Assembly: GCF_025602895.1 (NCBI RefSeq)
Contig: NW_026516211.1
Span: 124,001-188,000, forward strand
From: Polychytrium aggregatum
Lineage: Eukaryota > Chytridiomycota > Chytridiomycetes > Polychytriales
DNA length: 64,000 nt
Direction: 5' to 3'
The notes beneath the pieces are model-generated. The model was not told where the DNA came from and made no database searches. It saw only the letters and a list, made by a program, of their open reading frames with translations. This document shows, piece after piece, positions 48,267-60,800 of the stretch (positions are counted from its first letter, which is position 1; each line of letters begins with the position of its first letter). The translations under genes and the position numbers were made by a program.

Positions 48267-51200
48267 ATGAAGCCAGGCCGATCACACCCGCCTGCCGCCA
48301 TGGGCACCACCAATCCATACACCCTTGCTTCGTCGCTCGACCTCGAAGACATCGCCCGAGCCAGCCCACCACTGTCTGAGGACCAAATCATCCTGAATCT
48401 TCGAGACAGGTTCTTCCAGGGCAAAGTCGCAACCCAGCTGGGCGATCGCGCTCTCATCGTTGTCAATCCGCTGAAGCCCATCCCGGCTTGGTCCGAAACG
48501 GCCTCCAAGGAATGGGCCCAATGGGCCAAAGACGGCGTCGTCAAACGAAATCCGCAAACTGAGGAGCCGCTCGCCCACATCTTTGGCCTCGCTGAGGCAG
48601 TCTTCCAGCGGCTTCGCCTCGGCGAAGACCAATCCATCATTCTGCTGTAAGTGACCTGCTTCGCGTCCTGCTGCTTGTCTTGGATCACCATGAATTGCAT
48701 ATATAGGCAGTCCGTGCTGGGTCGGGGGTACTTGCAGATCGGTTCTTTCGGCTGACCGCCAAAGCCGACCGCCAGTTAGGCAGGGCTCATCAAATGAGTA
48801 TCGTGCTGTTTCGGCGAGCGGGAATGCTCGCACGGCAGAATTATGCTCGCCTCAACTAACCAACTGCCTATTGCCCCACGTTTCATCGCCATCCGATAAT
48901 TGCTGACACTCCCCCGTTGGTACACTTCCCCGTTGGTACACCCCCCGTTGGTACACTTCCCCGTTGGTACACCCCCCGTTGGTACACTTCCCCGCTGACC
49001 GCCACTGGTTTCCCCCACGCCGCAGTGGTGAGTCCGGCAGTGGAAAATCCGAATCTGCAAGGTGGATCGCCCGCCATCTGTGCGATCTCAGCAAGGGCTC
49101 CAAGAAAAAATCAAAGGTCCATTCGGCGATTCTCAAAGTCGATTCAATTCTAAATGCGTTCGGCTCGGCTCAGACCAAAGCCAATCGCTCGGCTTCTCGG
49201 TTTGGCCGCTATGCAGAGTATCAGTTCGACGCAAGGGGCAAAATGGTCGGCCTCAAACTGCTGGACTGCCTGCTGGAGCACAGCCGAGTGGCCTGTCTGC
49301 CTGAGGGCGAGCGCAACTTTGAGGTGTTCTACCAACTGCTGGCCGGTGCCACTCCCGAAGAGAGGACTGCCTGGAAGATCGGGGACACTGCGCTATTTCC
49401 TCATTTGAGCCACTCAAAGTTCGTTTCGCTTGCTGCCGACGACAAGATTGCCTTTTCAGACCTCGTTCAAAACCTGAAGGCGCTCGGCATCGGACGCCGC
49501 CAACAATCACAGGCTTTCCAGGTCCTCGCTGCCATCCTCCATCTTTCGACTATATCCTTTGTCAGTGACCCAAGCCAAGTCAACGAGCCCTGCCGCATTC
49601 GGAATCCTGAACAGCTGGATCATGTTGCCGAGCTGCTTGGACTGTCTTCGGCCGATCTACAGAACCTTCTCATTTACAAAACCAAGCGCATCGATCATGA
49701 CTTTTATAGCGCAATCTTAGACGCCGAAGGTGCGGTCACGCAGTGCAACGACATTGCAAAGTCGCTGTATCTGCTTCTTTTTAGCTGGATAGTCGAGCGG
49801 CTCAACATCAAGCTTTGCAAGGACGAATCCGAATGGTCCAACTTCGTGTCAATAGTCGACTTTCCGGGCATTGCGGGCCTCGACCAGGTCGTCTCCGAAT
49901 ACTACCAACTTCTCGCCAACTTCTCGGCCGAACTTGTCCAGTCGATCGTCCTGGAGCAACTTGTCCAGTATCCGCGCGAGCTCCTCCTCTCTGAAGGACT
50001 AGAGAGCCCTGAGGTACCGCTCAAAACCAACGTGGATTTGATCTCGGCCGTTATGTTGGATCAGCCCTCTGTCCTCAGCATTATCCATTCTGGCAAAGAG
50101 GTGTCGCCGACCGAGACCGCCGGTGCTGTGCTGAGCCTCAAGACAAAGCATCATAGCCTTCTCGAATCCAACAAGACCCGACACGGGTTTGCCATTCGTC
50201 ACTATTGCGGGCAGGTCGACTATGACTCGAATGTCTTCGACCGCCGTTCCAAGCTGGACACAATGCACTCCGAGATCATCGACACCTTTGTGGGCACGGC
50301 CGGTCAAGGCGGATCAGTCAACCCCTTCCTTCGCGACCTTTTCTCGACCCAAGCACTGCTCAAGTTTAGCCACCCCGTCGATAGCGAAGCGAATGTCAAA
50401 GCACGAAAGAGAAAGACGCAACTTCGCTCCCCCTCCTCCAAAAAGCATCTGGATACAGGCGATGAAGCGGAGGAGAATGGCGACAATGGCCTCGAGCAGC
50501 GAATGCTTCAGACTCTCCGCGACATCCTCGACACGGCAAGTCTGACGAAATCATGGTTTGTCTTTCACATCAATCCCTCGCCCAACCCGCGCACCATGGC
50601 AAAGTTTGACGTCGAGACGGTCAAAAGGCAGGTGCGCTACTTTGGATTGCACGTCCTCTCGAAATCCAATGCTCTCTACTATGCCTCCTTTCCGACACAC
50701 GAAGAAATCCGCGACCGCTACGGCCTGGTCCTTCGTGATCTTGATATTGTCGACGAAATCAGTAGCCCGGCCTCAGAGGCTGTGAAGCAGTTGGTGCAGC
50801 ATCTAGGTTGGAGAGACAGCGATGTTGCTGTTGGACGCACTCGCCTCTTCCTCTCGACCTCGGCCTACATGGCGCTTGAAGATCATCTCAAGGTTGTAGA
50901 AGCAATGGATGTGCCTGAGTCCGAGTATAGCGATGGCGCCGAAACTGAAGCTTTTGAGACCGAAAGTCACTTTGGCTCGGAAATTGCGTACCCGCCTGGT
51001 GCAGCTGTACCTCTACGCGGATTTGGGCGCCAGAAGGGCACGACCGACTACGAGAAACTCGACGGCAGCGCTTCCAGATCGCCCACGAAGCTAGGCAAAG
51101 GCGAGCCCAATGAAACGTCGCAGCCCTTCCGCGAACTCTCCAAGGCGCGTCGTTCTTGGCTCTGCTGCACATGGTGCCTAACCTGGTGGATCCCATCGCT

Positions 51201-54200
51201 CTTCCTGAGTACTTGTGGAGGAATGAAGCGCAAAGACATTCAGATTGCATGGCGCGAGAAGGTTGCTCTGTTCATCATCATCATTCTGATGTGCGCAACG
51301 ATCCTGTTTTTCATCATTGGAGTCGGACTGATCCTGTGTCCCAAAGTCAACATGCTCTCGGAGGGTGAGATCACGATCAGAAACACAACCAGCAACCCGT
51401 ACGTGATTGTCTACGGCAACTACTACAAGATTGACAATGTCGTCAAGTCTCACGTTGTGACAAGCCAGTGGCTTGGGGCCCAGGCCTTTGCTGCCACGAC
51501 GCTGGGCCAGGATGTCTCGGCCATGTTCTTCAAGACCCAGTTTGCCAGCACATACTGCCCTGGATTCACACTGCCTCCCGGCTGGGACAACCTCAAGACC
51601 CGCAGCCCCCCGGCAGCATTCGAGACGGTGTGGTACTCCCATATCTACGACTCCAACCATAACCTGCTTGATTATGTCAACCAAATCAGCTACATGATGA
51701 AGGGGCAGGTTGCTCGAGACTCGACATGGCTGCAAAACTTCATCAGCGCCGACCCGCAAAACAACCGGGTCATTGTCGCATATGGTCGTGTCTACGATAT
51801 CTCCAACTACTACGATCCCAGCAACGTCCCGTCGTCGACTGCCTCCGGCTTCCTTGGGGCACAAGTCAAACAGATCTTTGACATGTACGGACAGGGGAAT
51901 ATGGCTGGAAAGGACTCTACTGCGCTCTTTGAGCTCCTCAAGAAACCCCAATATGGTGGCCCGGCTGTGTACAGCAAAGTACGGGCTTGTATGGATGGTT
52001 TATTTTACACCGGAGTGGTCGACACCCGCAATTCGATGGCCTGCCGCTTCTCCAACACAATCCTCCTCGTGGCCTCCATAATTCTGGTCTCGGTGATTGG
52101 ATTCAAGTTCTTGGCTGCTCTGCAGTTCGGCTCCTCGCATGTCCCCGAGGATCAGGACCGCTTTGTGATCTGCCAGGTACCATGCTACACAGAAGGAGCC
52201 GAGTCCCTCTCGACGACGCTCGAGTCGCTGGCCAAACTCAAGTATGATGATCGCCGTAAGCTCTTATTTGTGATTGCGGACGGGATGATCATCGGTGGTG
52301 GAAACGACCGCCCTACTCCAAGGATCGTCCTCGATGTCCTGGGTGTCCCAGCGGATGTCAACCCAACCGCACAATCCTTTCAGTCGCTCGGCGAAGGCAA
52401 CAAGCAACTAAACTACGCCAAAGTCTATTCTGGACTCTATCATCTCGAGGGCCACCACGTTCCCTTCATCGTTGTTGTCAAGGTTGGCAAGCCAAGCGAG
52501 AAAAGTCGGCCTGGCAACCGTGGAAAGCGGGACTCGCAAATGATTTTGATGAGATTCCTCAGCCGGGTCCATTACAACGAGCCCATGAATCCGCTCGAGC
52601 TCGAGCTCTTCTACCACATCAAAAATATCATCGGCGTGCATCCGTCGCTCTATGAGTATCTGTTCATGATTGATGCCGACACAGAAGTGATGCCCGACTC
52701 GCTCAACCGCATGATTTCAGCCATGGTGCGGGACTCACGGATCATGGGCATTTGTGGAGAAACACAGCTCAGTAACGAAAAGGACTCTTGGGTCACGATG
52801 ATCCAGGTCTACGAGTACTTTATCAGCCACCATATGGCCAAGGCATTTGAATCTCTCTTCGGCTCGGTTACCTGTCTGCCCGGCTGCTTCTGCATGTACC
52901 GTGTGCGCACCCCAACAAACAACATGGCGCTGTTGGTCTCGCACGGAGTCATTGAGGACTATGCCGTCAACGAGGTCAACACCCTCCATCTAAAGAATCT
53001 CCTGCATCTCGGCGAAGACCGCTACCTGACCACGCTGATGCTCAAGCACTTTCCCCAAATGAAGACCAAGTTTACTCAGGATGCCATTTGCAAAACCGGC
53101 GCCCCTGACAGATGGGACGTCTTGCTGTCCCAGCGTCGCCGCTGGATCAACTCAACAGTTCACAATTTATTTGAGCTCCTGTTCCTCCCCCAGCTCTGCG
53201 GCTTCTGCTGCTTCTCGATGCGATTTGTCGTGTTCTTGGATCTGATTGCAACATTCATCCAACCTGCCGCGCTCGTATACATTGCCTACCTCGTCTACAC
53301 CCTGACGACCGACGACACTGCTGTATTTCCGCTGATCTCAATCATTATGCTTGGGGCCATCTATGGCTTCCAGGTCATAATCTTTATCATGAAGCAAGAA
53401 TGGCAGCATATCGGATGGATGATCTTTGTAAGTAGCTCTTGGTTTCGTAAAACCTGAGGATATGCATGGTGCCATGAACGCAAGAGATACAAGGGAATCG
53501 CGAATGCGTAGGGGAGGGGGGATTCAAGTAGTATGTGCTTTGGCGGTCATGCAGTCGGATGTGTGATGTTGAACCTTGCTGACTTGAGCCCTGGCATATA
53601 CTCACCACCACTAATGCATCCGTTCCTGTTTAGTACGTTGTGGCCATCCCGATATTTTCCTTCTACGTTCCGCTCTACTCATTCTGGCATTTTGATGACT
53701 TTTCTTGGGGCAACACCCGTGTGGTCCTGGGCGAAGGGAAAAAGGCCATCTACGTCGCCGAATCCGAAGAGGTTTGTGCATCCATCGACAGCAAATTTGG
53801 GCTGGACTGGGTGCTGAAGCGACGTTGCGTGGAGTTGGAATGATCAGCTTTCTGATATGGCTGGGATGTTTTGCGTGTTCAGTTCGATCCAAGTGTCATT
53901 CCATTGAGAACCTGGGAAGAATATCAGCAGGAGATTCTGGAAGCACAGGCCAATGCTACACAAGCAAACCGATTCTCTATGGACTCGGACACTCAGAGGT
54001 CTGTCCAGCATTGTTTCGATAGTCCGCAGACGATCCCACCGGCGTACACATACACTAGAACCGCTCTGGACACGAGGAGCAATATCGAGGTGGTGCGCTC
54101 AACCACGAGCGAGTATGGATGCGTCGACCGCGGTATCGAGCCTTCTGACGACGAAGTTGTGATGGAGATCCATCAGATCCTGGCAGCATCAGATCTCATG

Positions 54201-54317
54201 TCTGTCACAAAGAAGGATGTTCTTCGGCAACTCAACGCACGCTTCGGCGTCGACTTGGGTTGGAGAAAGCAGTTTATTCACGCAACCATTGATTCGATTC
54301 TGAGATCCCAGCCTTGA
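48267..54317 (+). CDS. Class V chitin synthase with myosin motor-like head
   Basis: This plasma-membrane enzyme polymerises UDP-GlcNAc into chitin. Exons are 48267-48646, 49026-53427, 53634-53771 and 53883-54317, in phase, giving 1784 residues. The first intron splits Leu just before the motor P-loop, restoring [11 protein letters not shown]. Switch I-like ([10 protein letters not shown]) and switch II-like ([11 protein letters not shown]) segments follow. After the head come membrane segments ([20 protein letters not shown] and [17 protein letters not shown]) flanking a cytochrome-b5-like region with repeated YG-x-x-Y. The glycosyltransferase core has the DAD motif (near residue 1343), EDRYLTTLM and QRRRWINST (near 1496). 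Further membrane helices lead to [15 protein letters not shown]. The C-terminus is a DEK_C domain (about 1725-1784). This order is typical of fungal class V/VII enzymes. A second ATG at 48300 could also be used. Confidence 0.95.
48912..48993. repeat. 16-bp minisatellite in chitin synthase intron 1
   Basis: About five copies of CCCCGTTGGTACACTT / CCCCGTTGGTACACCC lie in the 379-bp first intron (48647-49025), close to the acceptor. Each unit contains GGTACA, which resembles a donor but is not used in my model. Confidence 0.88.
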
Positions 54318-54825
54318 GGCTTGTGCTGGAACACATGGCCCGCCTTGGCTAAAGCACGACCAACCGACCGACCAACCGTGCGCGAGCTGCTTCCATTTGA
54401 CGACGGAAATCAGAATTGACTTTGGGCGGCAGCGCAAGCAGCGTCTCCGAATGCCTCGATTGATTCTTGATATGCCTTTGTTTCCTTGATGTAAAATTGC
54501 AATGATACGTACAGTTTATACAATAATATAATCGCCTAGATGGTCAGTTCGCGGTGAACCTTGGCTGCTATTCACGGATGGGAGACTTCGATTGGCCGCC
54601 AGCCGAACTTTGCATGTGCTGTGGCAATTGAGGACGCTATAAATGATGATATCTTGGGAGAAATGACTCGCATATACTTGTATATTCGTAATCGACTCAG
54701 ACCACGCCAACTCCAAAGAAATAGAGAGAACCCAGTGTCCAAACCTGGGGATAAAGTACATATGTACAGCCACCGATAGGACGATATCGTGGAGAGCAGA
54801 GCCAAAGACAACCCCTTTACGACGA
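54318..54825. other. Convergent 3' spacer
   Basis: The spacer lies between the ends of the chitin synthase and ketopantoate reductase genes. It is AT-richer than its surroundings near 54490-54535 (ATACAATAATATAATC), which suits polyadenylation. No gene is visible. Confidence 0.5.
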
Positions 54826-55917
54826 CTATGAATCGCGATCGAGGCGGGTGGAGTTGGATTTGAGCTTGACCATGTGGAAGAGGAACTCAAGGACCGGAAC
54901 TGAAATGCGGCGCTGCTGAGCGACCTCGACAAGATATCCGTTCAGACAGTCGATCTCGGTGTCGCGCCCCGCAAGGGTATCTTCCAACATCGATGAGCGG
55001 TTCGCGGCCGTCCGGGTCGTGATGTCAAAAACATGATCGACGAGATACGCAGAGAGCGCAGTTTCGGACATTCCCAGGCGGTCGGCGAAGAGCCTGGCAC
55101 ATTCGTGGGAGGCCAGCTCAACAAGTCGACTGGCATTCGGACTGTCATTTGATAAGACGCCATTTTGGAACTGACCAAGCGACGTGATGGGATTGATGAT
55201 GGAATTGGCGATGAGCTTCAGAATCACGATGCGGTTGATCTCGCTGGCTGATTTGATTTCAATATTAAGGTTGGGGGATGCGCCAGCGAGGGGGCCATCG
55301 GAGAGCGACGCAGACAGATCCTGCAGAGCTACGAGGGTACGATCGACCTCGGTGTCAGAGGGAGAGTCGAGAAGCGGTCCCAGGAAGGTTTGTCCTGTTG
55401 GCCCGCTGAGGAAGATGCTGCTGGGCGAAGTTCGGTAGGCACCAACGGTCGTCGAGCCAAATATGATCCGTGTCGAGGGAATAACAGACCGGACGCTTGC
55501 ATACGACGACAGAACCCCGTTTTGCAACAAAACAATAACTGAGGACGGAGTCAAAAATCGCACGTATGGCTTAATAGCTTCCAGAGTCTGGTTCGCTTTG
55601 GTCGTCACGATCAGATGCGAGATGGTGTAATTGGGCTCCAGATTGCTCGCAGAAGCAGTACGGAAGCGATTGCATCGATAGGAAGCTGGCGAGGGATGCT
55701 GGCCCCGGGAGTGAAATCTGGGCGATCCGTTCGTTTGAACAGTAATGGTGGGGAGTGGAAAGCTAGAGGAAGCATCGGCAACGAAGCGATCCAAAGCTGC
55801 TTGGGATCGGAAGAGGATGGTTGGAGGAGGAAGGGCAGCTCGTGTGGTTGACAAGAACGACGAGGCCAGCAAACCAATAGCACCCGGTCCAAGCAGGTGG
55901 AAGTGGATGGGGTTCAT
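54826..55917 (-). CDS. 2-dehydropantoate 2-reductase (ketopantoate reductase)
   Basis: The enzyme reduces ketopantoate to pantoate with NADPH, a step in pantothenate and coenzyme A synthesis. It is a single exon of 363 residues. The N-terminus HFHLLGPGAIGLLAS carries the nucleotide-binding GxGxxG, with Pro in the variable position. The middle has LIVTTKANQTLEAI, with the Lys of the substrate pocket, and VLLQNGVLSS. The C-terminal domain has KLIANSIINPITSLGQ and SSMLEDTLAGRDTEIDCLNGYLV, both signatures of the ApbA/PanE family. I start at the ATG at 55917, right before the Rossmann motif; the longer frame upstream has no ATG and is a CCAACA microsatellite. It is convergent with the chitin synthase. 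Confidence 0.9.
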   Translation of the reverse strand: MNPIHFHLLGPGAIGLLASSFLSTTRAALPPPTILFRSQAALDRFVADASSSFPLPTITVQTNGSPRFHSRGQHPSPASYRCNRFRTASASNLEPNYTISHLIVTTKANQTLEAIKPYVRFLTPSSVIVLLQNGVLSSYASVRSVIPSTRIIFGSTTVGAYRTSPSSIFLSGPTGQTFLGPLLDSPSDTEVDRTLVALQDLSASLSDGPLAGASPNLNIEIKSASEINRIVILKLIANSIINPITSLGQFQNGVLSNDSPNASRLVELASHECARLFADRLGMSETALSAYLVDHVFDITTRTAANRSSMLEDTLAGRDTEIDCLNGYLVEVAQQRRISVPVLEFLFHMVKLKSNSTRLDRDS

Positions 55918-55985
55918 GGTGACAGCAGCGGGAGCAAAGCGAGCGAGGGACAGAAAGACGAGACGACGAAAGTTGATATTGCAGG

Positions 55986-56040
55986 GCCGCAACACCAACA
56001 CCAACGCCAACGCCAACACCAACTACAACACCAACCACAG
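55986..56040. repeat. CCAACA/CCAACG microsatellite
   Basis: About eight copies of a CCAACA/CCAACG hexamer lie 70-125 bp upstream of the ketopantoate reductase start. A similar tract precedes the Sel1 gene at about 24439-24470. Confidence 0.85.
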
Positions 56041-56131
56041 TACCAATCAGCTGTCGCCGGAAGAATGGCAATCTCTGTACATCGAACGGAAGAGGCCTGC
56101 TCGGCTCAGCAGAGGCAGGCGCAAAATGAAA

Positions 56132-56213
56132 TGACAAGAGAGGGGTTCGAACCCTCGCCTCCGGAGAGACCACGACCTGAACGTGGCGCCTTGGACCACT
56201 CGGCCATCTTGCC
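56132..56213 (-). tRNA. tRNA-Leu (CAG), copy 1
   Basis: This is an 82-nt class II tRNA on the minus strand. The acceptor stem pairs GGCAAGA with TCTTGTC, followed by discriminator A. The D-arm region is TGGCCGAGTGGTCCAAGGC and the T-arm is GAGGGTTCGAACCCCTC. The anticodon stem CCACG/CGTGG holds the loop TTCAGGT, so the anticodon is CAG, reading CUG as leucine. The long variable arm (TCTCCGGAGG) fits tRNA-Leu. No intron is present. A TTTT terminator follows within about 10 bases on the minus strand. Confidence 0.95.
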
Positions 56214-56728
56214 TTGTTGGCTGCGTTTCCAAATTTTGACAATATCAAACTATTCTGAACCAGCTCATGAGCCCTGCATCGCTCAATCGCCAGACCACTC
56301 CTCCGCTTTGGGCTGCCGACTCCCGAGTTGATTCCTGTATACCGGTATATCGGGTCGATTCCCGTATGCCAGGGCCCGGAATCACAATGCTACCCACACA
56401 TGGCCCGTCTCTGTTCGCCAGTCTCTCACAACACCGGTTTGAATTTTGATATTCCCTTACATCCTCGCCCATCGCCATCATGACTAAATTTTTTTTCTTG
56501 ACTACCCATTGGCTCGATTGCCGAGCGAGCTGATACCTTCCCTTGGTCGGCGCAATTTTACAGCCATGACTGACAACGGTTGCCCACGCTTGTCGTTGTT
56601 AACAGCTTTGCCAGGATTATTAAGATTAGAGCTCGGAAAACAACATCGCGCTATTAGCTGTCCAGCTGCTGGTTAATTCCAAATCCCGAATGAGAGAAGG
56701 ACAGGGCTGAAATGGATGGGCAAAAGAA
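56214..56728. other. Spacer between the two tRNA genes
   Basis: About 515 bp separate the tRNA copies. It includes a CGATTCCCGTAT-like repeat near 56322-56370 and a T-run at 56488-56495. No gene is visible. Confidence 0.5.
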
Positions 56729-56810
56729 TGACAAGAGAGGGGTTCGAACCCTCGCCTCCGGAGAGACCACGACCTGAACGTGGCGCCTTGGACCACTCGG
56801 CCATCTTGCC
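56729..56810 (-). tRNA. tRNA-Leu (CAG), copy 2
   Basis: This 82-nt gene appears identical to the copy at 56132-56213. The 5' flank also matches in part (TGTTGG-TGCGTTTCCA on both sides), so the pair looks like a local duplication. A TTTT terminator follows on the minus strand (CATTCTTTTGCCC). Confidence 0.95.
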
Positions 56811-57352
56811 CTGTTGGATGCGTTTCCATTTTGTGCATATATGAACATTTGATATCGTGTTCGAGCTTTGATATCGTGTTCGAGCTTTCGCCACATCATA
56901 TCAACAGCGAAAGCCGTTCATCAGACAGGAAAGCTCCATCGCCCCTCTGATCTCGTAGACAATGTGTCTCTGCGCTAGAGCTCCACACGACTGCATTCAT
57001 CTCTGTCGTTCGATGTTCGCTATTGCGCAAGGCCATCCGCTCCGAAGCGGTCTGTTCGGGTCCTCGATTGGGAATGCGGTGGTGTTGGCGCCATCCGCCC
57101 AGCAGTGTCCCGCCCTCCATGCTTCTGTGCCTCCAAGATCGTCTGTATCTTACCGAGCCGAGACCCTGTTTAGCTCGCCCATCGTTTATCGTTGATCATC
57201 GCCCACCATACATCCTCTGCTTCACAGACAGTCTCTCTGGCTTGTTCTTCTTGACATCAACCCATTCACCATTGGTGTCTCTCGCCATTGGTGTTTCTCG
57301 CTGTCTGTACTCCGGTGTCTGTGTCCTTGCGTCCCTGCATCCCGACACTCTT

Positions 57353-57509
57353 GCATCCCTGCATCCCTGCATCCCTGCATCCCTGCATCCCTGCATCCCT
57401 GCATCCCTGCATCCCTGCATCCCTGCATCCCTGCATCCCTGCATCCCTGCATCCCTGCATCCCTGCATCCCTGCATCCCTGCATCCCTGCATTTCTGCAT
57501 CCCTGCATC
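57353..57509. repeat. 8-bp minisatellite (GCATCCCT)n
   Basis: About 19 nearly perfect copies of GCATCCCT run head to tail, with one TTTCT variant near the end. Because 8 is not a multiple of 3, every frame reads a repeated 8-residue peptide, which explains the long open frames on both strands. I do not consider it coding. Confidence 0.95.
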
Positions 57510-57740
57510 TCCAGGCTACCTTGCTGTCTGAATCATAATATCTCATCGAAACATCCGCCCGATCTGCGCCAGATCACTGCAGGCTGCTGCTCATCGGAAC
57601 AACATAGTTGGTGCTGATCACTGGATCCTGTTCGGATCGCCCCTGGTCGCCACTGATCGCCCCTGGTCGCTGTTGATCGCCACCGAGCCTCGTACTGCCG
57701 CTCTCCTTGGTGCCCAAGATCGTTGGCACCGCGACTCCAC

Positions 57741-57793
57741 CTGTCCATCTCTCCGTCTCTCCATCTCTCCGTCTCTCCGTCTCTCCATCTCCA
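57741..57793. repeat. TCTCCGTC/TCTCCATC tandem repeat
   Basis: About six copies of an 8-bp unit, TCTCCGTC or TCTCCATC, lie 70-120 bp before the start codon at 57861. It is pyrimidine-only apart from the fifth and sixth bases and may be part of the leader. Confidence 0.85.
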
Positions 57794-57860
57794 GCCTTCT
57801 GCCGGCCATTTTTCTCTCCTCGCCTCTCAGTCCTCTCGCCTCCGTGTCTGTCTCGGCTCC

Positions 57861-60800
57861 ATGTGGTGCCTGTTCCGACTTTGCCTACTTGCGTCCTTGA
57901 TCCTGGAAGCATCCGCTTTGTCGGCCATATCTCCGAGGCTCAACGTATATGGATCGTCCCAAGGCGATGCCATTTATCTCAGCGATTGTGAGTACCATCC
58001 GATGATGTGAACGCGTCGATCGCCACTCGGCCATGGCGCACCGCAGCTGTAACTGCACCTCCATAGACTTTTGGGCCCGGCAACTTGCTGCAAATCATTA
58101 TATCCGCTTCTCGTTGCTCCTGTGTCAGTGGCACCGTACGAGATTGCACAACCTGATGGATTTCGGGTTTCTATCCTCGGATTAAACGCTTCACACCAGA
58201 TGCTGTATTCGATTTCGCCGAATCGTCCTTTCCATCGACTGCATTCAACTCTGGGACAATTTATTATTTCTCCCTCTACGAAGTCACTTATGGGAGCTCG
58301 AGTTCTTTTCCAGGTCTCCTTAGTAGTCCTGGGCTGCTGCAACTGATCGCCAGTCCGATTGTACCGGCCATTCCGAAGGTATCTTATATGTTCGCTACCG
58401 CCGGTGTAAAGAATGTCACCCTCTCTATTTCCGATGTGCCGCCGTATACTGTTTCCGACGGAAACGGTCTCAGCGTCCGAGTTGGCTTGATGTCGGATGG
58501 AAGCCCGGCAGTAAGCACCTCGATTAGCTTTGAAGTCATTGATGGACAAGGTTCGTGTAGAGTTGAGCCTGCCCCATGCACATGGCCATATCCTGTCTTA
58601 CACACACTTGGCTATTTTACGACAACAGACTATACGTACGTGCTTCAATCAAGCTGGGGCAGCTCACCACAGACTCTGTCGGTCTTGAGCACTTCGCCCA
58701 CGTTCTTCACAGGAGGAAACGTGACCCTCGGACTTTCAATCAGCGACTCCACACGACCAAGTGTTGTTGCCACTGCCCAAGATATTACATACCCTTTCAA
58801 AAGGGTCGCACAACCTCCAATCTTGACACTAACCAACTCTACACAGAGTTACAAGCTTCATTTTTCTGCTGATGGCGTATGTGTATTCCTCACCGAAGCT
58901 TCGACCAATGTCGCCTCTAACTTCGTTTAGTGAACTCACAATCCGACTGACTCTCTAGATCTACAACTTTGGGTGGACACTCAACGCTACAGGAACGCTG
59001 TTTCTATCAAATGAGTCGATGATCGCCACCATCGATTCGTTTCAGGCGTCGATTAACTCCCGTTCGGTTCGGAAGCTCTGCTTGGAGCTCCATATCCCAT
59101 GGGTCAACGCCAAGGCAGTCGGATTCTCCATGAACAGCACGATCGTAAGTCATGCGCAGGCTTATTGTGGCCACAGTGGTACTGTTTGAACGATGGCCAA
59201 GTATGCAGAGGCCTAACGCTGCCTCGATTTGCTCAAACATACAAGAATGGATCCAAAGCTGCTCAATCGCTCGTTGCATACTCGTATCAACCGGCATACT
59301 TCCGCATCTCTGTGGACGAATGCAATAGAAATACTGGAGTGGCTGTCCTTGGATTTCAGACCTCGGGATCGAACCACGGCCTCGGTGCGATGATTGTGCT
59401 CTCAACGGACGGTTTCTCACAGCAGATTCTCCTTCAAGATCTTACACGAAACTCCGCTGGCACAAGTGCAACCGCAGCGAGCCTGTGTTTTGGGCTGTCG
59501 GCGGCTGTATGTCAAGAACTCGTGCTCTACAAGTCGCTGATTGTTGACTTTCAGCTCATTCTTCTCTCGTCGTCCGGTGTCTTCATCAGCGACACCACCA
59601 ACCAGGCAGCTTCAAGTATATCGGACCTTGGATTCTACACGGCATATCCTGCAACGGCATCGATGGCGTGGCAGCTCTTTGGCTCGTCGGACTGCTGGAG
59701 TGGCTCTCCGAGCTACATCTTTGTGGGATACTTGCAAGGCTCCGGCTTTGCCAATGCCGTTGCCTACAGCACTCCTCTACTTGCCCGGAATGCATCGTGG
59801 TTCAAGGTCTCTCTCCTGTCCATGGATGCCTCCATAACCACAAGCTTCGCCCTAATCGGCTGTCTTCGAGATGCCATCACTCGCCAAAACATTTATCTCG
59901 TTGGCGTGCCCACGGCTGGGTCGTCCAACTGTGGAGTTGTCTCTTGCACTTACCAGCAGGCTCGAATAATCTTCCACTCCACCACCGTGGCCTCGCCCAC
60001 CTCCACATTTTCCCTCGGATTCGTGTTTCCATCCTCGGAAATTGTCACGGGCATAGCCATGCACTCCAACTCCCAGGAGCTCTTTGTGATGGGTAGTCAG
60101 CTGTGGCGCTCGTCCGATGGAGGGAATCTGTTCACAGCGCAATACCAGCTTAACAGCGGAGAATATTTCTCTGGATTCCAATCGGAGAACACCTTTGGTG
60201 GATATGTGATCGAGACAACGGCTATGGGACTTTATTATGGCAAAGACTATTCTCTCGGCATCGCTCGACTAGCATCGGTCTCGCTCAATCCAGCAAGTAT
60301 GTCCTCGGCTATCCTCAACAAAGCCGGGGGTCTCAATTACGTACGCCTTGAGACTGTACCTTCGTACTCCTCCAATCAGTCGCTCTACCCGCAAGGCTTC
60401 CTGAAAGATAGCTCCGGGACGCTACGATCTTATCCAGACTCGTTTGTCAAGCGCTGGACCATCCCACTTCAATCGCTCCTCGGGGCTACCGACATGTCGT
60501 TTGGCTCTGCATTGGTTCCGGTGATGCAGCAAGATGGCCGACTGAGCTTCTACGCGGCGAGTACAGCCACGAGCAGCACTGTGTTTCTTCCCTCTCACAT
60601 CGGTGGGCTCATCGGCCTCGCAAGTGGCGGAGTTGTCTTTATCGATGGAATCGATTCCTCGGGCCGCATCGCTTTCGGCATCATCAGAACCCCACTAGCA
60701 TCAGACTCGGCCTCCATAGCACCCGCCCTCTCGAGTTCTCTCGGCATCAGCGGTGCCACGACGACCTCCTCCATCCTGGCGGCTCTCATCCAACCAACCG

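Larger units (their letters stand above)
56811..57860. other. Repeat-rich spacer upstream of the CatSper-like gene
   Basis: About 1 kb lies between the tRNA genes and the next start codon. It holds two tandem repeats (listed separately) and a short direct repeat GATATCGTGTTCGAGCTTT at 56852-56888. Long frames on both strands here are products of the tandem repeat. Confidence 0.55.

Noticed and set aside
48912-48993. Possible CRISPR-like repeat array
   Set aside because: Units are directly tandem with no unique spacers, and the array lies in a spliceosomal intron of a eukaryotic gene.
54540-54620. Possible 5S-like RNA segment (GGATGGGAGAC)
   Set aside because: Only a short match to the 5S rRNA 3' half is present, without the internal control region or pairing partner.
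57196-57546. Repeat-peptide frames on both strands
   Set aside because: They come from the 8-bp minisatellite, which leaves all frames open. No start context or conserved flank supports a protein.
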